In this document: positions 54,012 to 63,149 of the stretch, one piece after another
How positions within the stretch are numbered: the stretch's first letter is position 1
How the letters are laid out: each line of letters starts with the position of its first letter
NCBI RefSeq assembly: GCF_900149685.1
Contig: NZ_LT702999.1
Span: forward strand, 992,001 to 1,056,000
Source: Erythrobacter sp. Alg231-14
Lineage (GTDB): Bacteria > Pseudomonadota > Alphaproteobacteria > Sphingomonadales > Sphingomonadaceae
DNA length: 64,000 bases
Direction of reading: 5' to 3'
Program-made: the position numbers and the translations under genes
The notes under the pieces: model-generated
What the model was told of the DNA's origin: nothing
Database searches by the model: none
What the model saw: only the letters and a program-made list of their open reading frames with translations

Positions 54012-54596
54012 TTAGCGGATTACGACATCGACCCTGCGATAATTTGCATCGGCCACGTCATCGCCATTGGCCCGACGCGCGCTGTATTCGCCCATTCCGA
54101 CGACGTCTTCATTCGCAATTTCATATCCGGCAGCGCGCATAATTGCGGCGACGCCTTCCGCGCGTTGCTGAGAAACTTCCGAATTGAGCTCTTCAGACCC
54201 TTCGGAATCGGTGTAGCCACGGATTAGAACTTGATAACCTGGGCGGCTTTCCAACCCTGATAAATGTGCTCGGATTTGCGCCACTTGCTGTTCACTTAAC
54301 TGCATTTCACCGGTTGGAAATCCAGTGAGGCCCAAAGGTGACGCGGCCGGAGGGAGATACGATAGCAATTCAGTGTATGCCGGATCGACAGACGTCAATT
54401 GGCGCACACGCGGCGCCCGTTTGGAAAGGCGGGCCTGTTGATTTTCCACATTGAGAACGGTGTCATCTCCCCCTTCTTGCAACACAGCAACCGATCCGAT
54501 CGGGCCACCGTCGGAATGCGAAAGCAAAGTGACACGGTCGCTGACGCAGGCGCTAAGCGTTAAGGTGGCGCCAAGTGCTAGAAGAGACTTTTTCAT
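54012..54596 (-). CDS. OmpA-domain lipoprotein
   Basis: This 194-residue lipoprotein has lipobox LSAC (Cys17), a linker (about 25-90) and an OmpA peptidoglycan-binding domain (about 95-194: QVLIRGYTDSEGSEELN, then EVSQQRAEGVAAIM and NYRRVDVVI). It would tether the outer membrane to peptidoglycan or sense the cell wall. It starts inside the stop of the FecR gene (ATGA overlap) and is convergent with the CHASE2-PP2C gene. It belongs to the same envelope-signalling locus. Confidence 0.9.
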   Translation of the reverse strand: MKKSLLALGATLTLSACVSDRVTLLSHSDGGPIGSVAVLQEGGDDTVLNVENQQARLSKRAPRVRQLTSVDPAYTELLSYLPPAASPLGLTGFPTGEMQLSEQQVAQIRAHLSGLESRPGYQVLIRGYTDSEGSEELNSEVSQQRAEGVAAIMRAAGYEIANEDVVGMGEYSARRANGDDVADANYRRVDVVIR

Positions 54597-55027
54597 CCGG
54601 AAACCTCAACCACAAATGTCGTGCCACGCACACCAAGCGTCGAAGTTGGAGTGCGCACCCGCATACGGTCTCTGCCGCTGCGTGTGATACTGCCCGAGGT
54701 CACGCCCAAAGATCCGCGATTGATGGAAGTGACAGAACGGCCCGTCTGGCGCCGCCGGTCATATTCGTATTCATCAAGCGTAACGCGGCTGTTGGGGCCC
54801 AGCGCCATACGCGTGTCATCCGAAAGTGTGATCCCTACCCGCGACCGACTGCCCGTGGTGATGACATCGCCTTCTTCCAGCTTTAAACCAGATCGCGCTG
54901 TGATCGTGCGGCCATCTCGCAGGATCTGCACGCCCGATGTCACATTCTTAATTCGACCGATTTCGGCCAGTGCAGGTTGCGCAACGAAGGCAGCCATAGC
55001 AGCTACAAGGATACTAAATTTTCTCAT
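54593..55027 (-). CDS. FecR-domain periplasmic protein
   Basis: This 144-residue protein has a signal peptide (about 1-21, ending PALAE). It is almost all FecR domain, with repeating beta-segments: GVQILRDGRTITARSG, LSDDTRMALGPNSRVTL and the closing TPTSTLGVRGTTFVVEVSG. FecR domains sense envelope signals; they are often found beside CHASE2 proteins. The stop overlaps the OmpA-lipoprotein start by 4 bases. It may act as the periplasmic ligand or partner of the CHASE2 receptors. Confidence 0.9.
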   Translation of the reverse strand: MRKFSILVAAMAAFVAQPALAEIGRIKNVTSGVQILRDGRTITARSGLKLEEGDVITTGSRSRVGITLSDDTRMALGPNSRVTLDEYEYDRRRQTGRSVTSINRGSLGVTSGSITRSGRDRMRVRTPTSTLGVRGTTFVVEVSG

Positions 55028-55064
55028 GTATTCCCCCAGACGGATATCGTGTTAGCATAGAATC

Positions 55065-55478
55065 GTGGCCCATAGGAGACGATTTTCGGCATTCGTTGCC
55101 AGCGAGAGCGATTCGCACTCCACCATTTTGGAGGCGCTTCAATTCGCGCGCGACTTTCTGAGGGGAAGCTGCCTTGATGAACGCGCCCGTGTCAAGGCAG
55201 CGATCATCGTAGAAGAGCTAGTATCCAATTGTTTACATCATGGCGGTCCAAACAAGGACATTGCGCTGTGGTTGTCATTGGAGGATTCTGGTGATGGAGT
55301 TCAACTGCACATAGAAGATGACGGCGGGCGATTTGATCCAACGCAGGCGCCCGAGGTTGTAGGCCCCGATCCGAAGACCGGCGGCGGTGTTGGATTGGCG
55401 ATAGTGGCGGCGTGGGCATCTGACATCACCTATGCGCGCACGAATGGTTGCAACGCTTTGTCGATGACAATCACGTAA
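55065..55478 (+). CDS. HATPase anti-sigma-type serine kinase (RsbW-like)
   Basis: This 137-residue protein has the GHKL ATPase fold: N-box EELVSNCLHHGG, G1 DDGGRFDP and G2 TGGGVGLAIV. It has no sensor or membrane part, as in RsbW/SpoIIAB-type kinases that phosphorylate a STAS antagonist and bind a sigma factor or other target. The start GTG 55065 has no strong ribosome-binding site. It is divergent from the FecR gene and its end overlaps the kynU end by 8 bases. No sigma factor gene is in the window. Confidence 0.85.
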   Translation: MAHRRRFSAFVASESDSHSTILEALQFARDFLRGSCLDERARVKAAIIVEELVSNCLHHGGPNKDIALWLSLEDSGDGVQLHIEDDGGRFDPTQAPEVVGPDPKTGGGVGLAIVAAWASDITYARTNGCNALSMTIT

Positions 55479-56769
55479 CCGCCGATTGCGTGCGATAGGT
55501 GGAGTTGTCCCAGCTTTTATCGCGGCACACGTTCTCCAATCGAGCCACACCATCCAGCACATCGCGATATCTCAACGTCAATGGGGTCAAACCGAAACGG
55601 ATGATATCCGGCGTCCGGAAATCCGCAATTACATCATGTTCATCGCGCAACGCCTGGACGATAGCATAGGCGTTTTCATGGGAGTATCCGATATGGCTGC
55701 CGCGGTCTTCTGCTTGCGCCGGACTAGCAAGCACAAAGCCATAGCGGCCGCATAGCGGCTCCATCGCTTTGATCAACAATTCACCCATGGCAACAGACTT
55801 TGCGCGCACCGCGGTCATCTCCGCCTCCAACATCATGTCCACGCCCACCTCAAGAGCAGCAAGGCCCAAGACATAGGGCGTTCCACAAAGGAAGCGATCC
55901 ACGCCATCGGCGGGTCGGTAGCCTTCTTCGAATGCGAATGGTTGCGCATGGCCGAACCAACCGGACAAAACCGGTTGCGCCGATTGATTGCGTTTCGCCA
56001 CGTAAATGAATGCAGGTGCGCCCGGTCCGCCGTTCAGGAATTTGTACCCACACCCAACCGCAAAATCGGCGTTGGCTGCCGTCAAATCAATGTCCAGAGC
56101 GCCTGTGCTGTGACTCAAATCCCAAATCACCAAGGCGCCCGATTGCTGGATCCGCTGCGTCGTTTCAAAAAGGTCGCGCGCCTTTGACGTTTTGTAATGC
56201 ACATGGGTCAAAAGAACCGCCGCAGTCGTTTCGTCGATCGCTTCCAATACGTTGCTGGGTTCAATCGCGCGAGCTGAAATACGCCCGCCGGAGAACTGTT
56301 CAATGCCCTGCATCATATAGGAATCGGTTGGGAAATTCGTTGTTTCGGTCAGGATTGTCGAACGATCTGGGCGCAGCGACAAAGCAGCGGTTAGCGCCTT
56401 GAAAATGTTCACCGAGGTTGAATCCGCCGCAATTACCTCTCCCGGCTGCGCCCCAATTAGGCGCGCAATTTTGTCGCCAATACGCTGCGGCGCGACGGCC
56501 CAATCGGCGTCATTCCAAGAGCTGATCAAGCCCTCGCCCCATTCGCGTTCAATCGTATCGTTCATCCGATCCAGCGTCGCCTTAGGCAAACAACCCAGGG
56601 AATTGCCGTCGAGATAGATCAAACCGTCGCGAATCTGGAACCGGTTGCGAAACTCAGCGAGAGGATCTTGCGCATCCCATGAAAGAGCTTGTTCCATCAA
56701 TCCCGCTTTGCTCATTCGAAGTGCCTTATCGCTGGTCTCGGTTGCAATACTTGGTGTCGTGCCCGTCAT
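55471..56769 (-). CDS. kynU: Kynureninase
   Basis: This 432-residue PLP enzyme splits kynurenine to anthranilate and L-alanine. Active-site features: WDLSHSTGALDIDL, the PLP lysine in GCGYKFLNGGPGAPAFIYV and the N-terminal IYLDGNSLGCLPKA. The ATG overlaps the kynB stop (ATGA), so translation is coupled. It is the last gene of the kynA-kynB-kynU operon. The alanine made could feed alanine dehydrogenase at 39.5 kb; anthranilate may be further degraded or reused for tryptophan. Confidence 0.97.
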   Translation of the reverse strand: MTGTTPSIATETSDKALRMSKAGLMEQALSWDAQDPLAEFRNRFQIRDGLIYLDGNSLGCLPKATLDRMNDTIEREWGEGLISSWNDADWAVAPQRIGDKIARLIGAQPGEVIAADSTSVNIFKALTAALSLRPDRSTILTETTNFPTDSYMMQGIEQFSGGRISARAIEPSNVLEAIDETTAAVLLTHVHYKTSKARDLFETTQRIQQSGALVIWDLSHSTGALDIDLTAANADFAVGCGYKFLNGGPGAPAFIYVAKRNQSAQPVLSGWFGHAQPFAFEEGYRPADGVDRFLCGTPYVLGLAALEVGVDMMLEAEMTAVRAKSVAMGELLIKAMEPLCGRYGFVLASPAQAEDRGSHIGYSHENAYAIVQALRDEHDVIADFRTPDIIRFGLTPLTLRYRDVLDGVARLENVCRDKSWDNSTYRTQSAVT

Positions 56770-57416
56770 GGCTGCATCTCTCTAAGAATGGCACGAACCG
56801 GGCTCGCATCGGCACCGTCGATTTTGAGCGGTAGCGCGACCAATTCATACGCGCCGACCGGTACATCATCGAGCACGAGCCCTTCGAGAATGCGCATATC
56901 GGCGGCGAGCACGGCGTGATGCGCATCCATAGTTTTTGACGTTTGCGGATCAAGCGACGGTGTATCGATGCCAATCAGCTGGACACCGATCGAGGCCATG
57001 CGTTCAATCACATCGGGTGCGACGGCGGAGAAGTTCTCATCCCATTGATCCTTAGGGAAGCGTCGATAGGTGCGTATGATCACACGCGTATATCCAGCGA
57101 TTGCATCCCAATCGCAGTGCTCCAATTCGACGCGTTGCCCCTCGCCACCACCAGCATCAGCAGCGTCGATGACGATGCAGGAGCCAATATAGGCCGAAAG
57201 GTTGCAATCGGCCGAAGCCAAGCCCGCATCCGAATAATGCAATGGCGCATCGGCATGAGTGCCGGTGTGCATCGGCATGGACACCGCGCCAATGTTTACC
57301 GGGCAATCGGGCCCAATCGCCGCATGACGCGTGACGGTAATGGGCGGCTCACCCGGCCAAAGCGGTGTCGCAGAACTGATACGCTGCGAAATGTCCCAGA
57401 TCCGCCGGTCGATCAT
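56766..57416 (-). CDS. kynB: Kynurenine formamidase
   Basis: This 216-residue cyclase-like metal hydrolase converts N-formylkynurenine to kynurenine. The family motif HTGTHADAPLHY (metal-binding His and Asp) is clear, and the enzyme opens WDISQRISSATPLWPGEPP. It lies 44 bases after kynA and overlaps kynU. Length and context make the assignment firm. Confidence 0.96.
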   Translation of the reverse strand: MIDRRIWDISQRISSATPLWPGEPPITVTRHAAIGPDCPVNIGAVSMPMHTGTHADAPLHYSDAGLASADCNLSAYIGSCIVIDAADAGGGEGQRVELEHCDWDAIAGYTRVIIRTYRRFPKDQWDENFSAVAPDVIERMASIGVQLIGIDTPSLDPQTSKTMDAHHAVLAADMRILEGLVLDDVPVGAYELVALPLKIDGADASPVRAILREMQP

Positions 57417-57460
57417 CCTCTATCCCTTTCGAAGGCCCTATCGCCCTTCATCGCACGGTC

Positions 57461-58399
57461 TTAAGAACCGCTTGCGCTTGGCGCGGCGTGCGCTTCCATT
57501 CGCGTTCGCATCGACCACAATTCTGGGAAGAATTGCAAGTCCAGCGCTTTCACCAAGTAGTGCACACCCGCCGATCCGCCTGTCCCATGGCGATGACCGA
57601 TCACTCGCGCGACAGTCTTCATGTGTTTGAACCGCCATTCCTGGAAATAGTACTCAAGCGCGGTGACCTTTTCGCCCAAATCGTACAGCGCCCAGTGACT
57701 GTGAGGATCGCTGTAAATGGCAAGCCACGCCTCCTCCACTTCTACGCACGGGGCGTATGGCTTAGACCAATCGCGCTCTATGCTATCCGCAGGAATTGCC
57801 AACCCGGCGCGCGACAACACGCCGAGAACTTCGTCGTAGAGAGACGGCTCGCTAAGGGTTCTGTTCAATATCGATTGCGCTGCGTCGTCCCCATGATGAA
57901 CCAAGATCAAATCCGGCCGCTTCAATCCTAAGAGGAATTCGAGTTCGCGATATTGCTGCGATTGGAAACCTGACGCTTTGCCAAGAAAGCCGCGGAACGT
58001 CATGAAATCATGGGGACTCAAAGTTGCAAGAACTTCCCAAGAATGGATCATATGCCGCATAATTGTCGCCGTACGGTCCAGTGTTCGACCGGCTTTGTCC
58101 AATTCGTTGGCGCGCAAATGCACCATCGCCACGCGCAATTCATGCAGCATCAGCTTGATCCAAAGCTCCATGGTTTGATGCATAATGATGAACAGCATTT
58201 CGTCGGGTTTGTCCGACACCGGGCCTTGGCTGTTCAACAATTGGTTGGTTTGCAGGTGCTGACCATAGGTGAGTGCTCGATCCCATTGGATCGTTTCACC
58301 TGCAATATGGGCTTCGAACGTTTCTACGCCGTCTTGGATGGTTTGGCGGATCGGCGCCGAATTGGCCTGTGGCAGGTCAAAGTCTTTTGCATCAGTCAT
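57461..58399 (-). CDS. kynA: Tryptophan 2,3-dioxygenase
   Basis: This 312-residue haem enzyme opens the indole ring of L-tryptophan with O2, the first step of the kynurenine route. Seen motifs include EMLFIIMHQTMELWIKLMLHE near the start (read in parts), DFMTFRGFLGKASGFQSQQYR, and the haem-ligand histidine context VARVIGHRHGTGGSAGVHYL. The short C-terminal tail is as usual. It heads the operon kynA-kynB-kynU. Its promoter shares the 168-base gap with a divergent Lrp-type regulator. Confidence 0.97.
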   Translation of the reverse strand: MTDAKDFDLPQANSAPIRQTIQDGVETFEAHIAGETIQWDRALTYGQHLQTNQLLNSQGPVSDKPDEMLFIIMHQTMELWIKLMLHELRVAMVHLRANELDKAGRTLDRTATIMRHMIHSWEVLATLSPHDFMTFRGFLGKASGFQSQQYRELEFLLGLKRPDLILVHHGDDAAQSILNRTLSEPSLYDEVLGVLSRAGLAIPADSIERDWSKPYAPCVEVEEAWLAIYSDPHSHWALYDLGEKVTALEYYFQEWRFKHMKTVARVIGHRHGTGGSAGVHYLVKALDLQFFPELWSMRTRMEAHAAPSASGS

Positions 58400-58456
58400 T
58401 CGGAACTTATAGCAAGGCTCACCCGAATATCATCCTGAATGATCCAGCATATTAGA

Positions 58457-58483
58457 GAAATTCAGTACAATGTACTTCATTTC
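58457..58483. promoter_or_regulatory. Palindromic candidate operator between kynA and its Lrp/AsnC regulator
   Basis: A perfect 13-base core palindrome (AGTACA, A, TGTACT; 58464-58476) is extended by GAAAT on the left and ATTTC on the right, giving 13-base arms around a single centre base. Only the TC spacer pairs break symmetry. It is 58 bases ahead of the kynA start and 84 bases ahead of the regulator start. Lrp/AsnC proteins bind such AT-rich imperfect palindromes, so this is the likely control site. Confidence 0.7.
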
Positions 58484-58567
58484 CGCATTCTCAGGTTCTT
58501 TCGTGCGTCCATAATTCCCTATACAGCGTCTCTCACCTTGGAATTGGATGCGAAGGGAGTGGGCGTT

Positions 58568-59029
58568 TTGGATGCTATCGATTGGAAGATCGCAGAAGTT
58601 TTGGAAGGCGACGGACGGCGGTCATTTGCCGATTTGTCCGATGACGTAGGGCTTTCGAAATCGCCGTGCTGGGCCCGCGTAAAGGAGATGGAACGATCCG
58701 GTCTGTTGATCGGTTACGGCGCGCAGTTTGATCGCGCCCGCCTTGGGCTAGGCGTCTTAAGCCAGATATCAGTCACGATCCGTTTTGATGCCTACACCGC
58801 GTTTGAAGAGGCGGTGTTGAACCATCCGGCGATTGTTGAATGCCACACCACCGCCGGGTCCAGCGACTATCTGCTCCGCGTGTATGCGCGATCGGTCGAC
58901 CATCTCGACGAATTGCTCCGCCATGAGATTTCCAAGCTGCCCGGTGTCACGTCCAGTTCAACGACGATCTGCCTCAAAACGATCAAAACGAAGGGATCGT
59001 TGACCCGGTGGGCCGGCCAAAACCAATAA
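58568..59029 (+). CDS. Lrp/AsnC-family regulator divergent from the kyn operon
   Basis: This 153-residue regulator has an N-terminal AsnC helix-turn-helix (about 5-60: SFADLSDDVGLSKSPCWARV) and a C-terminal effector-sensing RAM domain (about 70-150: VTIRFDAYTAFEEAV, HTTAGSSDYLLRVYA). It resembles KynR, the Pseudomonas activator of kyn genes that senses kynurenine. The start is TTG 58568, with GGGAG eight bases upstream and normal family length; the frame is open back to an ATG at 58439, inside the operator region. It likely controls kynA-kynB-kynU through the palindrome at 58457. Confidence 0.88.
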   Translation: MDAIDWKIAEVLEGDGRRSFADLSDDVGLSKSPCWARVKEMERSGLLIGYGAQFDRARLGLGVLSQISVTIRFDAYTAFEEAVLNHPAIVECHTTAGSSDYLLRVYARSVDHLDELLRHEISKLPGVTSSSTTICLKTIKTKGSLTRWAGQNQ

Positions 59030-59035
59030 GGTTCA

Positions 59036-60640
59036 TCACCATAGGAAGGCGTAAAGCCCGATCAGCATAACAACCACAAGAGCCGACAATCGGTTAAAGA
59101 GCGGTGTGGTTGCGAATGAGATATCGCCCAGTTCCAGCGACCCTGCGGTTTTACCCTTATCTTCAAAGGTGATGGAAAGAGCAACGGCCAACGCAACGCA
59201 ACCCAAGAACACAATCCAAACGCGGATGATGAACGGAATATCAGGCAGCCCGATCACCGGCCCAAATTTCAGGACGATGTTGAAAACGATCGACCCGATC
59301 AACGCTCCAAATGCGCCGATTGCGGTCGCACGCGACCAGAAAAAGCCAAGCAGGAAAACCGCAACAATGCCCGGTGCGATAAAGCCTGAATATTCTTGAA
59401 CCGCTTGAAACGCGCTGTCCATGCCACCAAGAAACGGTTGGGCCAAAATCAACGCGGCGACCATAGCCAAGAATGCTGAGACCCGACCAACCGTTACATA
59501 ATGATCTTCGGAACGATCTTCGTAACGCGGTTTGTAGATGTCCATCGTGAAGATGGTCGAAATCGAATTCATCATGGATGCGAGCGATGATACGATCGCA
59601 GCGATTAGCGCAGCAAATACCAGCCCTCGCAGACCAGCGGGCGCCAATCCCATCAACTGACCGTAGGTGTCATCCGATTGCTGTTGCAGTGCGCCGCCAT
59701 CCAACGCTCCCTGTTGCGCCAACATGACCGCTGCGATGCCGGGGATAACAACGATCACCGGGATCAAGAGCTTAAGGAACGCGGCGAATGCCAAGCCCTT
59801 TTGCGCCTCGGCAAGGCTCTCTGCGCCCAATGCGCGTTGGATAATGTACTGGTTGAATCCCCAATAGGAGAAATGCAGAACCCAAAGGCCGCCCAACAAC
59901 GTCCAGATGCCGGGCAGATCTCCATAGGCAGGATGGTCGTCAGCCAAGATCATCTTAAAGTGACCAGGAATCTCGCTGTAGAGCATACCCAAACCGGTGA
60001 AAGCACCGCCGGCGTCGCCCGCGACAAGATCCAGCGCAATCCATGTGATCGCCAAACCACCAAAGATAAGAATTACGACTTGAATGATGTCCGTCAGCGC
60101 CACCGCTTTCAATCCACCATACAGAGAATAGAGCAAAGCGAACACCGCAAGGGCAGTCATCGAAGGCAGGATCGACAATCCCGTCAGCGACATAACAGCA
60201 AGACCACCCAACCAAAGAACGGTCGTCAAATTCACAGCGGTATAGAGGATGATCCAATAGATCGACATCATCGTCTTGACGCCGCCGCCATACCGTTGAT
60301 CGAGATATTGCGGCATCGTGTAAATCTTGCGCTTAAGAAAGATCGGCAAGAACCATTTCGCAACAATGATGAGGACAATCGCCGCTTGCCATTCATAGGC
60401 GGCGATCGCCATCCCAACGGCAAAACCTTGGCCAGATTGACCGATGATCTGTTCGGCAGAAATGTTGGATGCAATCAAAGACGCGCCAATGGCCCACCAC
60501 GGCAACATGCGCCCGGCCAAGAAGTAATCTTGCGTGTCTTTCTTATGCCCGGCCGGCTCTCTCGATACCCATAGGGCAATTGAAAACAGGCTGATCGCAT
60601 ACAGCAGAACGACAATCACATCGATTGCGGCCAATTTCAT
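59036..60640 (-). CDS. Sodium/sugar symporter of the SSS (SGLT-like) family
   Basis: This 534-residue membrane protein has about 14 helices. Family signs are the early DYFLAGRMLPWWAIGASLIA and NISAEQIIGQSGQGFAVGM (sodium-site region), plus SLASMMNSISTIFTMDIYK. The SGLT-like group transports glucose, galactose or similar sugars with sodium. It follows a GH3 gene by 52 bases on the same strand, so it is probably the importer for the sugar released. GAGGGG before the ATG at 60640 supports the start. Confidence 0.9.
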   Translation of the reverse strand: MKLAAIDVIVVLLYAISLFSIALWVSREPAGHKKDTQDYFLAGRMLPWWAIGASLIASNISAEQIIGQSGQGFAVGMAIAAYEWQAAIVLIIVAKWFLPIFLKRKIYTMPQYLDQRYGGGVKTMMSIYWIILYTAVNLTTVLWLGGLAVMSLTGLSILPSMTALAVFALLYSLYGGLKAVALTDIIQVVILIFGGLAITWIALDLVAGDAGGAFTGLGMLYSEIPGHFKMILADDHPAYGDLPGIWTLLGGLWVLHFSYWGFNQYIIQRALGAESLAEAQKGLAFAAFLKLLIPVIVVIPGIAAVMLAQQGALDGGALQQQSDDTYGQLMGLAPAGLRGLVFAALIAAIVSSLASMMNSISTIFTMDIYKPRYEDRSEDHYVTVGRVSAFLAMVAALILAQPFLGGMDSAFQAVQEYSGFIAPGIVAVFLLGFFWSRATAIGAFGALIGSIVFNIVLKFGPVIGLPDIPFIIRVWIVFLGCVALAVALSITFEDKGKTAGSLELGDISFATTPLFNRLSALVVVMLIGLYAFLW

Positions 60641-60692
60641 TGCATTTTCCCCTCAAACGCCATGACTCGGCGCCGTATGTAAACCAATCCGA

Positions 60693-63149
60693 TCAGTTGA
60701 ACATCCCGCAATCGACTTGCGGTGATGGGCTTGCCTCAAGAGCGACCGCATGGATTGCGATCTCCCCCGTGCCACTACTGCGCAAACCAAACGGTGTTTT
60801 CAATTTTGTTGGATCAAGGCCGGCGCTTTCAAAACACGCCAAAGGCACCCGTGCCTCATTCCACCCGGCACCAGCCGCGTTTGAGACTAGTTCGGTAACG
60901 TCCAGAGCACCCGAACAGCCCTCACCACAGCCCAATACAAGTTCCATCGCAGAGCTAGGCGCGGCGAGCACATTCCATTCGATCAACAGATCAAAAGAGC
61001 CACCATCGGACATCGTGTCGACATCGATCGGCCGATTGGCTCGAACGCTGTAGACACCTTGGCCGTTGCCTTCCCATTCGATCACCCGCGCGTCTTCTTG
61101 CGCTTTGTAATCGACACCTCTGGTGCTGATCGCTCCTGAAAGGCTGCTGCCCACCAACGCCGAAAGCGGCGAATTGGCATTGGAACTATCACCCAAATAC
61201 ATGCTGAAACCGTTCGCCGCATCGCCGCGTTCCATAACAACGCCTGAGAACGCGCGACTTAGATCGATACCGGCGTCTTCGGAAACAGCCCCGAGGTCGC
61301 TCGCATCGCCATAAGTCAAACCATATCCCAGTGCGAACAGCGCGTTTGGCGCATCGGGACCGTTGATCGGTTCGCCATCACCCAAATTGGGCCATGTGAA
61401 TGACAAACGACCGGCAAAGTCAAAGACCGGCTTACCCTCTTCATCGCCCACCAACACGTCGGCAACACCGGCACCCTCTGTCCCGGGCAACCACGCTGCA
61501 ACAAAGGCATCCGACGCGTTCAGATGCGGGTTCACCCAAAGGGGGCGCCCCGATAGGAACACTGCGACAACCGGAATGTCTTGGCTTTGATAGCTTTGAA
61601 GCAGTGCAAGGTCAGCGCCATCCTCAGTCTCATAGACCAAGTCGCTGCGATCCCCGCGATATTCCGCATAGGGTTCTTCACCAAAGACCACGACTGCCAC
61701 ATCCGGCTTTGTGCCGAAACGACCATCCGCAGAAAGCACTGCGTTGCCACCAATTGCATCCATAGCGTCGGCCAAACCACCAAAGATGGTTTGAGCAGCC
61801 GCAAATTCGTCGTTCGGATTGCCCGTACCTTGCCAATTAAGAGTCCAGCCGCCTGATTGTTGTTGAACACTGTCGGCACCGCTGCCCGTTACCAAAACGG
61901 TTTGGCCCGGTTGCAACGGCAAAACGCCGCCGTCATTTTTGAGCAGCACCAGCGATTTGCGAACCGCTTCGCGTGCGATGGCACGGTGATCTTCGCGGCC
62001 CAACATCGCGGGGTCGCTGGTCACACGTTCAGACGGCTTCACACTATCGAGCAGTCCGGCACGAATTTTGACTTTGAGGATACGGACGACCGCTTCGTCC
62101 AACCGGTCAAGATCAAGCTCGCCCGACTTCGCATCGGCCAAAAGATTGTCATAAAGGCCGCGCCAACTGTCCGGCGCCATATACATATCCAACCCCGCAT
62201 CGAGCGCCGCCACGCAATCGGTGACGGTGCATCCGGGGATTTCGCCGTGGCCGTTCCAATCGCCGATTACGAAACCTTCAAAGCCCAACTCATCGCGCAA
62301 TTCGTCATGCAACAGCTCTCTATAGCCATGCATTTTTCGGCCATTCACACTGGAAAAACTGGCCATGACGATCTGCACATCGGCATCGATAGCCGGCGCG
62401 TATCCGGCACCATGCAATTCCAACAATTCATCGAGGTCGCCTTGCGTGTCACCTTTGTCGATCCCCAATTGGGTCCCACCATCACCAATAAAGTGCTTGG
62501 CCGTTGCGATCACATTTTCGCCGAGCAAAAAACCGTCCGCATCGGAAGAACCCTGAAGCCCCTCCACCATCGCGGCCGAATAGCGGGCAACGATTTGGGG
62601 ATCTTCGGAGTAACTTTCATAAGTCCGCCCCCAACGATCATCGCGGGCAACCGCCAATGTCGGGGCAAAAGTCCAATCCAAACCGGTTGAACGAATTTCA
62701 CGTGCAGTGACCTGTGCGATCCGACCGATCAAATCCGGATCGTTCGCTGCGCCCAACCCGATATTGTGCGGGAAGATTGTTGCCGACTGCAGGTTGTTGT
62801 GCCCATGAACGGCATCAGTGCCCCACAGCAATGGAATTCCCACGCCGCCATCGGATGTGTCAGTGGAAGCTTCCCAATATTCATTGGCAAGCGCGATCCA
62901 CGCCTCGGGACTGGCAGTCTTTCCGCCGCCCGGTGCCGAATTACCACCGTTGAGAACGGAGCCCAGATTGTATTCCATCGCCTCTTGGGGCGTCACTGCG
63001 GAAATATCGGCTTGAATGATCTGCCCGACTTTTTCTTCTAAAGTCATCTTGCCCAAAACTTCGAGCGCGCGCTCCTCCACCGGGTCCGGTGTGAGTGCAC
63101 AGGACGCCAACGGGGCAATCAACAGCATTGCGGCAAAAGCACGGATCAT
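60693..63149 (-). CDS. GH3 exo-beta-glucosidase lipoprotein (ExoP-like)
   Basis: This 818-residue exported lipoprotein has lipobox LASC (Cys17), a GH3 catalytic barrel (about 30-390) with the nucleophile Asp in GFVIGDWNGHGEI, and a GH3 C-terminal domain (about 410-610). An extra beta-sandwich domain (about 640-818) is like that of marine exo-1,3/1,4-beta-glucanases. It releases glucose from beta-1,3/1,4-glucan ends. The start overlaps the stop of the GH16 gene (ATGA) and the sugar symporter follows, giving a beta-glucan operon. Confidence 0.93.
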   Translation of the reverse strand: MIRAFAAMLLIAPLASCALTPDPVEERALEVLGKMTLEEKVGQIIQADISAVTPQEAMEYNLGSVLNGGNSAPGGGKTASPEAWIALANEYWEASTDTSDGGVGIPLLWGTDAVHGHNNLQSATIFPHNIGLGAANDPDLIGRIAQVTAREIRSTGLDWTFAPTLAVARDDRWGRTYESYSEDPQIVARYSAAMVEGLQGSSDADGFLLGENVIATAKHFIGDGGTQLGIDKGDTQGDLDELLELHGAGYAPAIDADVQIVMASFSSVNGRKMHGYRELLHDELRDELGFEGFVIGDWNGHGEIPGCTVTDCVAALDAGLDMYMAPDSWRGLYDNLLADAKSGELDLDRLDEAVVRILKVKIRAGLLDSVKPSERVTSDPAMLGREDHRAIAREAVRKSLVLLKNDGGVLPLQPGQTVLVTGSGADSVQQQSGGWTLNWQGTGNPNDEFAAAQTIFGGLADAMDAIGGNAVLSADGRFGTKPDVAVVVFGEEPYAEYRGDRSDLVYETEDGADLALLQSYQSQDIPVVAVFLSGRPLWVNPHLNASDAFVAAWLPGTEGAGVADVLVGDEEGKPVFDFAGRLSFTWPNLGDGEPINGPDAPNALFALGYGLTYGDASDLGAVSEDAGIDLSRAFSGVVMERGDAANGFSMYLGDSSNANSPLSALVGSSLSGAISTRGVDYKAQEDARVIEWEGNGQGVYSVRANRPIDVDTMSDGGSFDLLIEWNVLAAPSSAMELVLGCGEGCSGALDVTELVSNAAGAGWNEARVPLACFESAGLDPTKLKTPFGLRSSGTGEIAIHAVALEASPSPQVDCGMFN

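Noticed and set aside
58439-58567. N-terminal extension of the Lrp/AsnC regulator from ATG 58439
   Set aside because: The extension would cover the operator palindrome, has no family similarity, and a TTG with a good ribosome-binding site at 58568 gives normal length.
59678-60574. 298-residue open frame antisense to the sugar symporter
   Set aside because: Low-complexity Gln/Arg/His composition typical of the complement of a membrane-protein gene; the symporter itself is clear.
61857-62690. 277-residue open frame antisense to the GH3 gene
   Set aside because: Shadow frame over a well-supported GH3 catalytic domain; no motif or ribosome-binding site.
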